Source: Clostridia bacterium
GTDB lineage: Bacteria; Bacillota; Clostridia; Christensenellales; UBA1242
DNA length: 64,000 nt
NCBI GenBank assembly: GCA_017453125.1
Contig: JAFTKS010000012.1
Span: 181,238-245,237 of the forward strand
Reading direction: 5' to 3'
Part shown: one piece after another, positions 1-7,731 of the stretch
How positions within the stretch are numbered: position 1 is the first letter of the stretch
Layout of the letters: each line of letters starts with the position of its first letter
Made by a program: the position numbers and the translations under genes
Notes under the pieces: generated by a model
Databases searched by the model: none
Told to the model about the DNA's origin: nothing
The model's input: only the letters and a program-made list of their open reading frames with translations

Positions 1-98
1 AAGAAAAGTATTCTTTCAGTAGTTGTAGTCTTACCAGCGTCAATGTGAGCCATAATACCTACGTTTCTTAGTTGCTCTAATGGAGTTTTTCTAGACAT
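1..98 (-). CDS. fusA: Elongation factor G, N-terminal fragment
   Basis: This is the first 32 codons of translation elongation factor G, the GTPase that drives ribosomal translocation; the rest lies off the left edge. The N-terminus has the conserved run [20 protein letters not shown], whose G1/P-loop is AHIDAGKT. The start ATG at 98-96 follows a GAAGGAGA ribosome binding site at about 8 nt. It lies 17 nt after rpsG in the same direction, the usual rpsL-rpsG-fusA (str operon) order, and no promoter or terminator is visible between them, so it is probably co-transcribed. Confidence 0.97.
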   Translation of the reverse strand, partial: MSRKTPLEQLRNVGIMAHIDAGKTTTTERILF

Positions 99-115
99 AA
101 TATATCTCCTTCAAA

Positions 116-586
116 TTACCAACGATAATGTGCGAAAGCTTTGTTACTTTCTGCCATCTTATGAGTATCGTCTTTCTTCTTGTATGCTCCACCTGTACTA
201 TTGTAAGCATCAATAATTTCATTAGCAAGTTTCTCTTCCATGCTCTTTTCGTTTCTTTTTCTAGCGTAAGTTACTAACCATCTAATAGCAAGAGTTTGTT
301 GTCTTACTGGGCTAATTTCAATTGGAACTTGATAGTTACTTCCACCTACTCTTCTAGCCTTGGTCTCAAGCAATGGCTTAAGATTTTCAAGTGCTTGAAG
401 GAAGTATTTATCAGGTTCTACGCTTAATTTTTCTTTGATAATATCAAATGCACCATACACAATACCTTCTGCGATTGCCTTCTTACCATCAAGCATAACT
501 TGGTTAACAAGCTTTGTTACAACCTTGCTATTATAGATAAAATCAGGCAATACGTCTCTTTTGCGTACACCAGCTCTTCTTGGCAT
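116..586 (-). CDS. rpsG: 30S ribosomal protein S7
   Basis: Ribosomal protein S7 (156 aa) is a primary 16S rRNA binder that nucleates the 30S head. The sequence is full-length and typical: N-terminal [20 protein letters not shown], the central [14 protein letters not shown] segment and the C-terminal AFAHYRW. The ATG at 586-584 is preceded by GAAGGAGAAAAATT, a strong SD. It sits 60 nt downstream of rpsL and 17 nt upstream of fusA on the same strand, in normal str-operon order. In E. coli S7 represses its own operon; no such target was identified here. Confidence 0.98.
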   Translation of the reverse strand: MPRRAGVRKRDVLPDFIYNSKVVTKLVNQVMLDGKKAIAEGIVYGAFDIIKEKLSVEPDKYFLQALENLKPLLETKARRVGGSNYQVPIEISPVRQQTLAIRWLVTYARKRNEKSMEEKLANEIIDAYNSTGGAYKKKDDTHKMAESNKAFAHYRW

Positions 587-646
587 AATTTTTCTCCTTC
601 TATATTTTTCGAATGTAAGAGTCCTAATTACAGACTCAATTATTTA

Positions 647-1018
647 TTATTTACCTTTTTTAGCACCATATTTACTACGCGCTTGTTTTCTTTTTGCAAC
701 GCCTGCAGTATCAAGTGTTCCTCTGATTACATGATAACGAACACCTGGTAAGTCTCTAACTCTTCCGCCACGGATAAGAACAACACTGTGTTCTTGAAGG
801 TTGTGACCCTCACCTGGGATATATACTGTACCTTCTTGACCGTTTGAAAGTTTTACTCTACAAATTTTTCTAAGCGCCGAGTTTGGCTTCTTAGGAGAAG
901 TAGTAGTAACACTTAGACAAACACCTCTTTTTTGAGGGTTCTCGGACAAAATAGGAGTCTTAGACTTCTCTGCAACTTGCTTTCTACCTTGTTTAACTAA
1001 TTGCGAAATTGTTGGCAT
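647..1018 (-). CDS. rpsL: 30S ribosomal protein S12, with Arg at position 88
   Basis: Ribosomal protein S12 (123 aa) sits at the decoding centre and tunes accuracy. The conserved [10 protein letters not shown] loop with Lys43 and the [19 protein letters not shown] segment are present. The second decoding loop reads [13 protein letters not shown], so residue 88 is Arg (codon AGA) where most bacteria have Lys; Asp89, the RimO methylthiolation site in E. coli, is kept. K88R is a well-known streptomycin-resistance substitution in other bacteria. The start ATG is preceded by TTAGGAGGATAAA, close to an ideal SD. It is the first gene of the str transcription unit and has its own promoter (1215-1243), unlike genomes where it follows rpoC directly. 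Confidence 0.98.
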   Translation of the reverse strand: MPTISQLVKQGRKQVAEKSKTPILSENPQKRGVCLSVTTTSPKKPNSALRKICRVKLSNGQEGTVYIPGEGHNLQEHSVVLIRGGRVRDLPGVRYHVIRGTLDTAGVAKRKQARSKYGAKKGK

Positions 1019-1038
1019 TTTATCCTCCTAAAATTTGA

Positions 1039-1191
1039 GCAAGTTCGAAGTTCAACCCAAAATCAAACTTGCAAATAATTCCCACTTAGCACAAATGAAA
1101 TAAATCAGTATTCTAGCGTGGGCTGTTTCTGACGACAAACTTCACACCAATTGCAGTCAATCAAAAACTACTAAACGAACACACTTTCGTT
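1039..1191 (-). promoter_or_regulatory. Structured 5' leader of the rpsL transcript
   Basis: Between the rpsL promoter and its SD the roughly 190-nt leader can form three stems. The 6-bp stem AACGAA/TTCGTT (1174-1179 with 1186-1191) lies near the 5' end. A 9-bp stem with one bulge pairs CCCACTTAG (1081-1089) with 1113-1122. A 7-bp stem, GCAAGTT/AACTTGC (1039-1045 with 1066-1072), lies just upstream of the SD. Autoregulatory leaders exist for many ribosomal protein operons; this one matches none I can name. Positions 1244-1358 upstream of the promoter hold nothing I recognise. Confidence 0.4.
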
Positions 1192-1214
1192 CAGTATACT
1201 ATAATACGCTATTA

Positions 1215-1243
1215 AGTTTACCAAATAAAAACACCCGTGTCAA
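1215..1243 (-). promoter_or_regulatory. Sigma-A promoter of the str operon
   Basis: The -35 TTGACA is at 1243-1238 and the -10 TAAACT at 1220-1215, with an exact 17-bp spacer. The rpoB promoter has the same two hexamers and spacing. Transcription would start near 1208, leaving a leader of about 190 nt before rpsL. Confidence 0.75.
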
Positions 1244-1358
1244 CATTTTTTCTCAAATTTAAGAGTTATTTTAATATGAAATATTAATTAATTTTGGAAA
1301 ATAATTATCCATTGTTATCATTAGGCAAAATTTTGTAAAACAAATCTTATATTTACAC

Positions 1359-1390
1359 AAAAAGCACGTACAAATTATTTTGTACGTGCT
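1359..1390 (-). terminator. Rho-independent terminator after the pilin-like gene
   Basis: A perfect 12-bp stem (1363-1374 with 1379-1390) and a 4-nt loop are followed on the minus strand by five T (1363-1359) and a further T-rich stretch. It ends the 1410-1919 transcript before the rpsL promoter. Confidence 0.9.
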
Positions 1391-1409
1391 CAACCATTCT
1401 TATAAACAA

Positions 1410-1919
1410 TTAGTCACCAGTAACCACTTTTTCAACCACTTTATGAACTGTTGTATCTGATTTCTGACCGCAATATTTACAATACTCAGAATATTTTTCA
1501 CTTGCTTCAAAAGTATGTCTATGTCCTGTCATATTAGCATATAAATCTACCCAATTGATTGCATAACACAATGTAATACCAACTATAATTATAACAATAC
1601 CAATAGCACAACCTATAAGTCTACCCATAAGTTCTTTTCTCTTATTTGCATCTTCAGCCTTAGCATACATTACACCTAAATATACCATATATACAGCAAG
1701 CACAGCACCCAAAGCAATCATTATAGGACCAACAATTGATTCCATTACCATAGTTAAACCATTTGCAAATTCAGCAAATGATGTTATTGCCTCTGTTTCC
1801 AATAATTCTTCATCTTTAACAGTTCCAGTTGTTGAAAGACTAACAGAATTAACAAAAAATTGAGAAACTTGCATTGCCATAGAAGACAAAAGTCCTCCCA
1901 TCTGCATCAACTTAAACAT
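1410..1919 (-). CDS. Small two-helix membrane protein, TrbC/VirB2 pilin-like
   Basis: This 169-aa protein has an N-terminal hydrophobic stretch and two strong membrane helices (about residues 58-84 and 99-123). They are joined by the short polar loop AKAEDANKRKELMGRLIG. Two close helices with a basic loop resemble TrbC/VirB2-type pilins and related small membrane proteins found in Bacillota; that assignment is by pattern only. The C-terminal tail adds HxH and a CxxC (GHRHTF and CKYCGQ), a possible metal-binding knuckle that pilins do not normally have. The ATG follows GGGAGGAAAT, a good SD. It forms a single-gene unit with its own promoter and terminator, so it is not inside a conjugation operon. 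Its function is unknown. Confidence 0.75.
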   Translation of the reverse strand: MFKLMQMGGLLSSMAMQVSQFFVNSVSLSTTGTVKDEELLETEAITSFAEFANGLTMVMESIVGPIMIALGAVLAVYMVYLGVMYAKAEDANKRKELMGRLIGCAIGIVIIIVGITLCYAINWVDLYANMTGHRHTFEASEKYSEYCKYCGQKSDTTVHKVVEKVVTGD

Positions 1920-1949
1920 ATTTCCTCCCGTTTAATAATACTTTCTTTT

Positions 1950-1978
1950 ATTCTACCCCCCCCACATAAAAAAGTCAA
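1950..1978 (-). promoter_or_regulatory. Promoter with a G8 tract in the spacer
   Basis: The -35 TTGACT (1978-1973) and -10 TAGAAT (1955-1950) are exactly 17 bp apart. The eight spacer bases next to the -10 are all G on the minus strand (C8 at 1956-1963). A gain or loss of one or two G by slippage would move the spacing off the optimum, the arrangement used for phase variation in, for example, Neisseria porA. Confidence 0.7.
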
Positions 1979-2007
1979 GTAATATTAACAAGGTTTCAAA
2001 ACCAACT

Positions 2008-2048
2008 AAAAAAAGATATTGACTATTCAACAATGACGTCAATATCTT
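2008..2048 (-). terminator. Terminator after the HicB-like gene
   Basis: An 11-bp stem (2013-2023 with 2038-2048) and a 14-nt loop are followed on the minus strand by seven T. Confidence 0.85.
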
Positions 2049-2063
2049 AATTAATAATAAATG

Positions 2064-2354
2064 TTAGACAGCTTTATTTTTATCATTTAAAGTAGATTCA
2101 ATTAAAACACAAAGTTCTTTTGGATGTGTTTCTACTACCACATCAAACGCACTTGGTTCTGGAATCTCACAATCAAAAGCAAATGCACATTCCAAATAAG
2201 AATCTAACATTTCCCTTGCTTTTCTATGTGCATCTTCTACAGTTTCGCCATCGGTAACAAGACCCAAATCAAACATTGCAATTATATAAACTTTGTCTTC
2301 TTCATCATAAAACAGCACTGCTGGATAAGTATATTTCTTCATAACACCACTCAT
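2064..2354 (-). CDS. Orphan HicB-like protein
   Basis: This 96-aa protein has the layout of the HicB N-terminal (partial RNase H-like) fold. It begins KKYTYPAVLFYDEEDKVYII, continues with a G-x-T-xx-DA helix (DGETVEDAHRKAREML), and has a later I-P-x-PS segment (EIPEPSAF). HicB proteins are antitoxins that bind the HicA RNase. No HicA-like ORF (a short dsRBD-like protein) lies on either side, and there is no clear C-terminal DNA-binding domain, so this is an orphan of unknown role. The start is uncertain: ATG 2354 lacks a good SD, and ATG 2342 (four codons later) has only a weak GAGTGG before it. It is flanked by its own promoter and terminator. Confidence 0.75.
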   Translation of the reverse strand: MSGVMKKYTYPAVLFYDEEDKVYIIAMFDLGLVTDGETVEDAHRKAREMLDSYLECAFAFDCEIPEPSAFDVVVETHPKELCVLIESTLNDKNKAV

Positions 2355-2373
2355 TTTTCTACATATTTATTAA

Positions 2374-2402
2374 ATTTTATCACAAATTTATCGTATTGTA
2401 AA
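2374..2402 (-). promoter_or_regulatory. Promoter of the HicB-like gene
   Basis: TTTACA (2402-2397) and TAAAAT (2379-2374) are separated by 17 bp. The predicted start site is only about 13 nt before the first ATG. Confidence 0.55.
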
Positions 2403-2430
2403 ATTAATATTAACTAGTTTTAACAACTTT

Positions 2431-3444
2431 TTATTTCTCTAAATATGTAATTGGAAGACTATACACACTATCTAGTCGCTTACGATTAAACAATTTATAT
2501 TTTTTGCAAGCAGACTCAAATAATATATATACTCTATTATTTTCAATAACAACTTCTTCACTCATTGACGGAATTTCAATTGACTTAATCAGAGAGTTAT
2601 TGTCTAAATACCATAACGGAATTGTATTTTGTGCCCATACCAACTTACCTTGAGATGGCTCATTCAAAATATCTTTATAGTAGTATATGTGAGAATTTGC
2701 TAGGCCATACGAAGTAGATAAAACAAAATTTCCCGAAGAGGTAACCGCAATACCTTGTGCTAGGTTTCTAACAGAAATAGCTTTCTGCGGAAATTCAATA
2801 GCTACACCAGCAACATTCTTCTCATCAATATCAAAGCCATAAATCATAGCCCTATTTGTCTCACCTGAAGTTGTTTGTACGTGATGCGATGTGTCGGTGA
2901 GATAATTGTCGTCTCTATAAAACTCTCCTACCCACAACATATTATCATATGTAAATACAAAATCAGCATTGTTATATGTATCAAATACATATCTAACATC
3001 TATAGCATAACCGGACTCTTCCATATTCATAATATCACTTAGCAAAAATTTAAAAGCATAGCCCTTGCCATCGCTTTCTTTCGAAACAGTCCAAAGAGTA
3101 CTTCCGCTAGATGCAACTCCACCTGCGTGTATAGACAAATCCAAATCGTTATATCTAAGAGTAAACCACTTGTCAACATTCTTAGTTTCTGCGTCAATTA
3201 CATAATACCTAGATGGTGAACCATCAGACATATAACCACAAATCAAATATTTATTATACCCTTCAATTTTTGTAAATCCTTGAGGTACAAACTTTGAATC
3301 TAGTCCTGGTATAGAAAACTCTTCTGTTGCATTATTAAAGAAGTCCCTATTCCAAGGCCAAAAAAAATAAACACCTAGAAATACAAGTATAAGAGTTAAT
3401 AAAACTGACACAATACTAATTGCAATTTTTAATCCCAATTTCAT
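2431..3444 (-). CDS. Membrane-anchored extracellular protein, propeller-like
   Basis: A 337-aa protein with an N-terminal hydrophobic anchor (about residues 6-30) and no lipobox, followed by about 300 extracytoplasmic residues. The body has repeated short beta-strand blocks such as YLICGYMSDGSPSRYYVID, LWTVSKES, MLWVGEF and GNFVLSTSYG. These read like blades of a YVTN/SMP-30-type beta-propeller and the opening FVPQGFTKIEGYNKYLICGY resembles Bacillota propeller-like secreted proteins; no catalytic motif is visible. Two ATGs are in frame. AGGGAG abuts the upstream one (3450) but lies 6 nt before the second, so 3444 is chosen. Its position between rpoC and rpsL suggests insertion. Its function is unknown. 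Confidence 0.75.
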   Translation of the reverse strand: MKLGLKIAISIVSVLLTLILVFLGVYFFWPWNRDFFNNATEEFSIPGLDSKFVPQGFTKIEGYNKYLICGYMSDGSPSRYYVIDAETKNVDKWFTLRYNDLDLSIHAGGVASSGSTLWTVSKESDGKGYAFKFLLSDIMNMEESGYAIDVRYVFDTYNNADFVFTYDNMLWVGEFYRDDNYLTDTSHHVQTTSGETNRAMIYGFDIDEKNVAGVAIEFPQKAISVRNLAQGIAVTSSGNFVLSTSYGLANSHIYYYKDILNEPSQGKLVWAQNTIPLWYLDNNSLIKSIEIPSMSEEVVIENNRVYILFESACKKYKLFNRKRLDSVYSLPITYLEK

Positions 3445-3468
3445 ATACATCTCCCTATCATTTTCTCA

Positions 3469-3497
3469 ATCCTAACATATTTTGTGTTTTTTAACAA
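3469..3497 (-). promoter_or_regulatory. Candidate promoter of the 337-aa gene
   Basis: TTGTTA (3497-3492) and TAGGAT (3474-3469) are separated by 17 bp, downstream of the preceding gene's terminator. Confidence 0.4.
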
Positions 3498-3517
3498 CTT
3501 AAATTGTACTAATAAAG

Positions 3518-3540
3518 AAAAAAGGTACTATAAAAGTACC
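3518..3540 (-). terminator. Terminator after the 94-aa gene
   Basis: A 6-bp stem GGTACT/AGTACC (3524-3529 with 3535-3540) is followed by six T on the minus strand (3523-3518). Confidence 0.75.
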
Positions 3541-3557
3541 TAAAATATTAATTATTA

Positions 3558-3842
3558 TTAAATTTCAGCAACCATTTCTGAAGAATTGCAAACAGCAGTT
3601 TCAGACACTTTGCCTTCACAAGCTACCAAACCATCATTTTGAAGTTTATTTTCAAGGCGTTTAAGTCTTTTCATCATTTTCTCATCAAGAACCTGAACAA
3701 GTCTTCCATCAACCTTTTTATAAGCAGTGCCGTCTCTTGCGATAATGTTTCCGCCAGAAGTATTTCCATTTTGTGCATTCCAAGTGCGAACTGTATTGTT
3801 AATTCTGCCCTTATACATCTTTTCATAAATTGTTTGGTCCAT
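3558..3842 (-). CDS. 94-aa protein of unknown function
   Basis: A small soluble, charged protein (starts MDQTIYEKMYKGRINNTVR) that I do not recognise. The middle GNIIARDGTAYKKVDGRLVQ could form a beta hairpin, and residues about 55-70 (KMMKRLKRLENKL) look like an amphipathic helix or short coiled coil. It has no signal or membrane segment. The ATG follows AAGGAGAAATGTT, a strong SD, which supports the reading. It is a single-gene unit with a consensus-like promoter and its own terminator. An overlapping ORF in another frame (3674-3949) starts inside the leader and has no SD. Confidence 0.75.
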   Translation of the reverse strand: MDQTIYEKMYKGRINNTVRTWNAQNGNTSGGNIIARDGTAYKKVDGRLVQVLDEKMMKRLKRLENKLQNDGLVACEGKVSETAVCNSSEMVAEI

Positions 3843-3960
3843 AACATTTCTCCTTTGAAATAATTATTTCCCCAATAAAAGCTTTCACTTTTCCCACACA
3901 ATCTTAGTGAGATTTTTTTAGTTCCACCTACTCTCAATAAGATTATCAATTAACACTAAT

Positions 3961-3989
3961 ATTATATATCATTTTTTCATCATTGTAAA
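3961..3989 (-). promoter_or_regulatory. Promoter of the 94-aa gene
   Basis: TTTACA (3989-3984) and TATAAT (3966-3961) are separated by 17 bp. The leader is about 110 nt. Confidence 0.75.
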
Positions 3990-4059
3990 TACCAAATTAC
4001 AAAATTTTTTAATTTTTTAAAAAGAAAAAATCATAAACAAAAATACGTATTTAAATGCC

Positions 4060-4102
4060 AAAATAAAAGATAAAGGAACAAAATCGAAAATGATTTTGTT
4101 CC
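4060..4102 (-). terminator. Terminator after rpoC
   Basis: A perfect 11-bp stem (4075-4085 with 4092-4102) and a 6-nt loop are followed on the minus strand by TTTATCTTTTATTTT. It ends the rpoBC transcript, so the str operon downstream depends on its own promoter. Confidence 0.85.
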
Positions 4103-4117
4103 CTCTTATATCGAAAA

Positions 4118-7100
4118 CTAAATTTCTTCTACATCATCGAAAAGCTTGCTTGTATCGTCGTCCATATCCATAACAACTCTACTCTCTTCTCTTGTATCCT
4201 TAAATTGCAAATCCTTAATTGTATAGAAACCAGTTCCAGCTGGAATTTGTTTACCAACCATAAGGTTTTCTTTAAGAGAAACAAGGTTATCAACCTTACC
4301 TTTAACAGATGCATCTGTAAGAACCCTTGAAGTTTCTTGGAATGATGCAGCAGCAAGGAATGATGGATTTGAAAGTGCAGCTTTTGTTATACCTTGAACA
4401 AGACGTTTAGCTGTTGCAGGAACTCCACCTTCAGAAACTATTCTATCGTTTTCTGCTTCAAACTTGAAGTGGTCAACAATATCACCAATAAGCATATCTG
4501 TATCTCCACTATCTTCAACTTTAACGTTTCTAAGCATTTGACGAATAATAATTTCAACGTGTTTTGTATTAAGTTCAACACCTTGAGAAGAGTATGTTGC
4601 AAGAACTTCGTTAAGTAAATAATTCTGAACTTCGTTAACGCCTCTTGTTCTCAAGAAGTCATTTGGATAAATTGAACCTTCTGTAAGAACAGATCCAGCC
4701 TCAACCATATCACCGTTCTTAACTTTAAGAACAACACCATAAGGAATAATATATTTTCCATCACCGTCTGGATTTTTAACGATAACTTCATAATATTTTC
4801 CACCATCTTTGTTTTGAGAAGCCATTTCTTTTAGAACAACTTTTCCTGCTACTTCAGAAACTGTTGCAACACCCTTTGGTTTTCTTGCTTCAAATATTTC
4901 TGCAACTCTAGGAAGACCTTGGGTGATATCGGCAGCATTCGCAACACCACCTGTGTGGAATGTTCTCATTGTAAGCTGTGTACCTGGTTCACCGATAGAT
5001 TGTGCAGCAATGATACCAACTGGTTCACCAAGAGGAACAATCTTATTATTAGACATATTCTTACCATAACACTTAGCACAAATACCGTGTTTAGCTCTAC
5101 AAGTAAGAGCAGTTCTAATATTAACTTTCTCAACCCCTGCTTCAACGACAGCATTTGCCATCTCAGATGTTACCATTGTGTCTGCAGGAATAATAACTTT
5201 TTTAGTTTTTGGATCAAGAACATCTTCTACTGTATAACGACCGATAATTCTTTGTTGTAATGAACAAACTGGAGTACCGTCTTTTACAATAGCTGAAACA
5301 TACATACCTTTAGTTTTCTCACCATTCTCGTGGAAACAATCTTCTTGAGCAATGATAACTTCTTGAGCAACTGCCTCAAGTCTTCTAGTCAAGTAACCAG
5401 AGTCGGCAGTCTTAAGAACTTTATCGGCAAGACCTTTTCTACCACCACGTGATGAAATGAAATATTCAAGAGGAGTAAGACCCAAACGGAAATTTGATTT
5501 AACTGGAATATCAACCTTACGACCAGAAGTATTAGCCATAATACCACGCATTCCACAAAGCTGAAGAACCTGACCTGCGTTACCACGGGCTCCAGACTCA
5601 GCCATCATTCTAACTGGGTTTAGAACATCCATTTGTTTAATAACGATACTTTCAAGTTTCTTTGTTACATCTTTCCAAAGTTTGATATTTTTATCAAGTT
5701 TTTCGTTCTCAGTAATGAATCCACGCTTATAGAATTTTTCATTCTCAGCGATTTGTTTTTCAACTTCACCAACAAGAGTTTTCTTGTCTTCTGGAATTTG
5801 CATATCAAATACGTTAATTGTAATTGCACCAATTGTTGAATATTTATATCCAATTTCCTTGATATGGTCAAGCATCTTAACAGTTTCAGTTGTTCCTAAA
5901 GCATTGAAACACTGACGAATGATAAGGTCTAATTTCTTCTTTGTTACCAAGAAATCAATCTCATATTTACCAGCATTATCTGGATTTGTTCTATCGATAA
6001 ATCCAATGTTCTGTGGAATGTTTTTATTGAAAATAATTTTTCCCACAGTTGTATCAATTCTTCTTAGAACTTTCTTTCCATCGATTTCCACTTCTCTTCT
6101 TACTTGAATTGGAGATTGAAGTTCGACGATTTTTGTTTGGTATGCCATCATTGCTTCGTCTTCAGAATTGAAGTATTTTCCAGCACCTTTGGCATTTTCT
6201 TTTACGATTGTTAGATAGTATGAACCAAGAACCATATCCTGAGTTGGTGTTACGATTGGACAACTATCTGCAGGCTTAAGTACGTTATTACTAGAAAGCA
6301 TAAGAATTCTAGCCTCAGCACAAGCCTCTGGGCTAAGAGGAACGTGAACAGACATTTGGTCTCCGTCGAAGTCTGCGTTGAATCCACCACACACAAGTGG
6401 GTGAAGTCTGATTGCTCTACCTTCAATAAGCACAGGCTCGAAAGCTTGAATACTAAGTCTATGAAGAGAAGGAGCACGGTTAAGAAGAACTGGGTGGTCC
6501 TTGATAACTTCTTCAAGCAAATCCCAAACAACTGGTTTTTGTTTCTCAATTACTCTTTTTGCAGTTTTAAAGTTTAATGAAAGATTTCTTTCAACAAGTT
6601 TTCTCATAATGAAAGGCTTGAATAATTCAAGTGCCATTTCTTTTGGAAGTCCACATTGATACATTTTAAGTTCTGGACCAACAACGATAACAGAACGACC
6701 AGAATAGTCTACACGTTTTCCAAGTAAGTTCTGTCTAAATCTACCAGGTTTACCCTTCAAAGATGCAGTAAGAGACTTAAGTTCTCTTTGCTTTGGTCCT
6801 TGAACAGCCTTACCCTTCTTACCATTCTCGATAAGAGCATCAACGGCTTCTTGAAGCATTCTCTTTTCATTTCTAACAATAACTTCTGGAGCTCCAATAG
6901 AAATAAATTTCTTAAGTCTATTGTTTCTATTAATGATTCTTCTATACAAATCATTAACATCACTAGTAGCAAATCTTCCGCCATCTAATTGAATCATAGG
7001 ACGAATATCTGGTGGGATTACTGGAATAACGTCCATAACCATCCACTCAGGTCTATTGCCACTCATACGGAAAGACTCAACAACTTCAAGTCTTTTTGAT

Positions 7101-7720
7101 TTAATTTTCTTTTGACCTCTTGGAGCTTTTGCGATTTGCTCTTTAAGGTTTTGAGATTCTTTCTCAAGGTCAATCTCAGCAAGCAATTCTTTGATAGCTT
7201 CGCCACCCATACCTGCTCTAAAGCTTCCATAACCATACTTTTCAATAGCATCTCTGTATTCAGCATCAGAGATTACTTGCATTTTTTGGAAGCCAGTTGA
7301 ACCTGGATCAAGAACAATATAACTTACATAATATACAACTTTGTCAAGTTGTCTTGTGTTTAAGTTTAGAAGTACACCGATTCTAGATGGAGTGCTTTGA
7401 AGGAACCAAATGTGAGCAACAGGAGTAGCAAGTTCAATATGTCCCATTCTTTCTCTTCTAACGCTACTTTTGGTTACTTCAACACCACACTTATCACATA
7501 TAACGCCTTTATGACGAATTCTTTTATATTTTCCACAATGGCATTCCCAGTTTTTCTTAGGTCCGAAGATTCTTTCGCAAAGAAGACCTGAAGTCTCTGG
7601 CTTGTGTGTACGATAGTTGATTGTTTCACTTTTTGTAACTTCGCCGTGACTCCATTCTCTAATTTTTTCTGGAGATGCTATACCTATTTTAATAGATGAA
7701 AGGTTATTTAATTCAAACAT
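4118..7720 (-). CDS. rpoC: RNA polymerase beta-prime subunit
   Basis: Beta-prime subunit (1200 aa, a usual length for Bacillota) of the core RNA polymerase. It carries the N-terminal zinc-binding Cys cluster (ECHCGK and CDKCGVEV, about residues 59-80). It has the catalytic NADFDGDQM loop that coordinates the active-site magnesium, the second zinc site ([13 protein letters not shown]), and the trigger-loop/bridge region ending [15 protein letters not shown]. No insertions or truncation are evident. The ATG at 7720 follows AAGGAGAAAATA, 11 nt after the rpoB stop, so the two are co-transcribed. Unusually, rpoC is the last gene of its transcript; ybxF or rpsL normally follows. Confidence 0.98.
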   Translation of the reverse strand: MFELNNLSSIKIGIASPEKIREWSHGEVTKSETINYRTHKPETSGLLCERIFGPKKNWECHCGKYKRIRHKGVICDKCGVEVTKSSVRRERMGHIELATPVAHIWFLQSTPSRIGVLLNLNTRQLDKVVYYVSYIVLDPGSTGFQKMQVISDAEYRDAIEKYGYGSFRAGMGGEAIKELLAEIDLEKESQNLKEQIAKAPRGQKKIKSKRLEVVESFRMSGNRPEWMVMDVIPVIPPDIRPMIQLDGGRFATSDVNDLYRRIINRNNRLKKFISIGAPEVIVRNEKRMLQEAVDALIENGKKGKAVQGPKQRELKSLTASLKGKPGRFRQNLLGKRVDYSGRSVIVVGPELKMYQCGLPKEMALELFKPFIMRKLVERNLSLNFKTAKRVIEKQKPVVWDLLEEVIKDHPVLLNRAPSLHRLSIQAFEPVLIEGRAIRLHPLVCGGFNADFDGDQMSVHVPLSPEACAEARILMLSSNNVLKPADSCPIVTPTQDMVLGSYYLTIVKENAKGAGKYFNSEDEAMMAYQTKIVELQSPIQVRREVEIDGKKVLRRIDTTVGKIIFNKNIPQNIGFIDRTNPDNAGKYEIDFLVTKKKLDLIIRQCFNALGTTETVKMLDHIKEIGYKYSTIGAITINVFDMQIPEDKKTLVGEVEKQIAENEKFYKRGFITENEKLDKNIKLWKDVTKKLESIVIKQMDVLNPVRMMAESGARGNAGQVLQLCGMRGIMANTSGRKVDIPVKSNFRLGLTPLEYFISSRGGRKGLADKVLKTADSGYLTRRLEAVAQEVIIAQEDCFHENGEKTKGMYVSAIVKDGTPVCSLQQRIIGRYTVEDVLDPKTKKVIIPADTMVTSEMANAVVEAGVEKVNIRTALTCRAKHGICAKCYGKNMSNNKIVPLGEPVGIIAAQSIGEPGTQLTMRTFHTGGVANAADITQGLPRVAEIFEARKPKGVATVSEVAGKVVLKEMASQNKDGGKYYEVIVKNPDGDGKYIIPYGVVLKVKNGDMVEAGSVLTEGSIYPNDFLRTRGVNEVQNYLLNEVLATYSSQGVELNTKHVEIIIRQMLRNVKVEDSGDTDMLIGDIVDHFKFEAENDRIVSEGGVPATAKRLVQGITKAALSNPSFLAAASFQETSRVLTDASVKGKVDNLVSLKENLMVGKQIPAGTGFYTIKDLQFKDTREESRVVMDMDDDTSKLFDDVEEI

Positions 7721-7731
7721 TATTTTCTCCT

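Noticed and set aside
2064..2354. Complete HicAB toxin-antitoxin pair
   Set aside because: No HicA-like reading frame on either side; only the HicB-like protein is present.
3674..3949. 91-codon ORF overlapping the 94-aa gene in another frame
   Set aside because: The 94-aa frame has the strong SD; this one starts in the leader without one.
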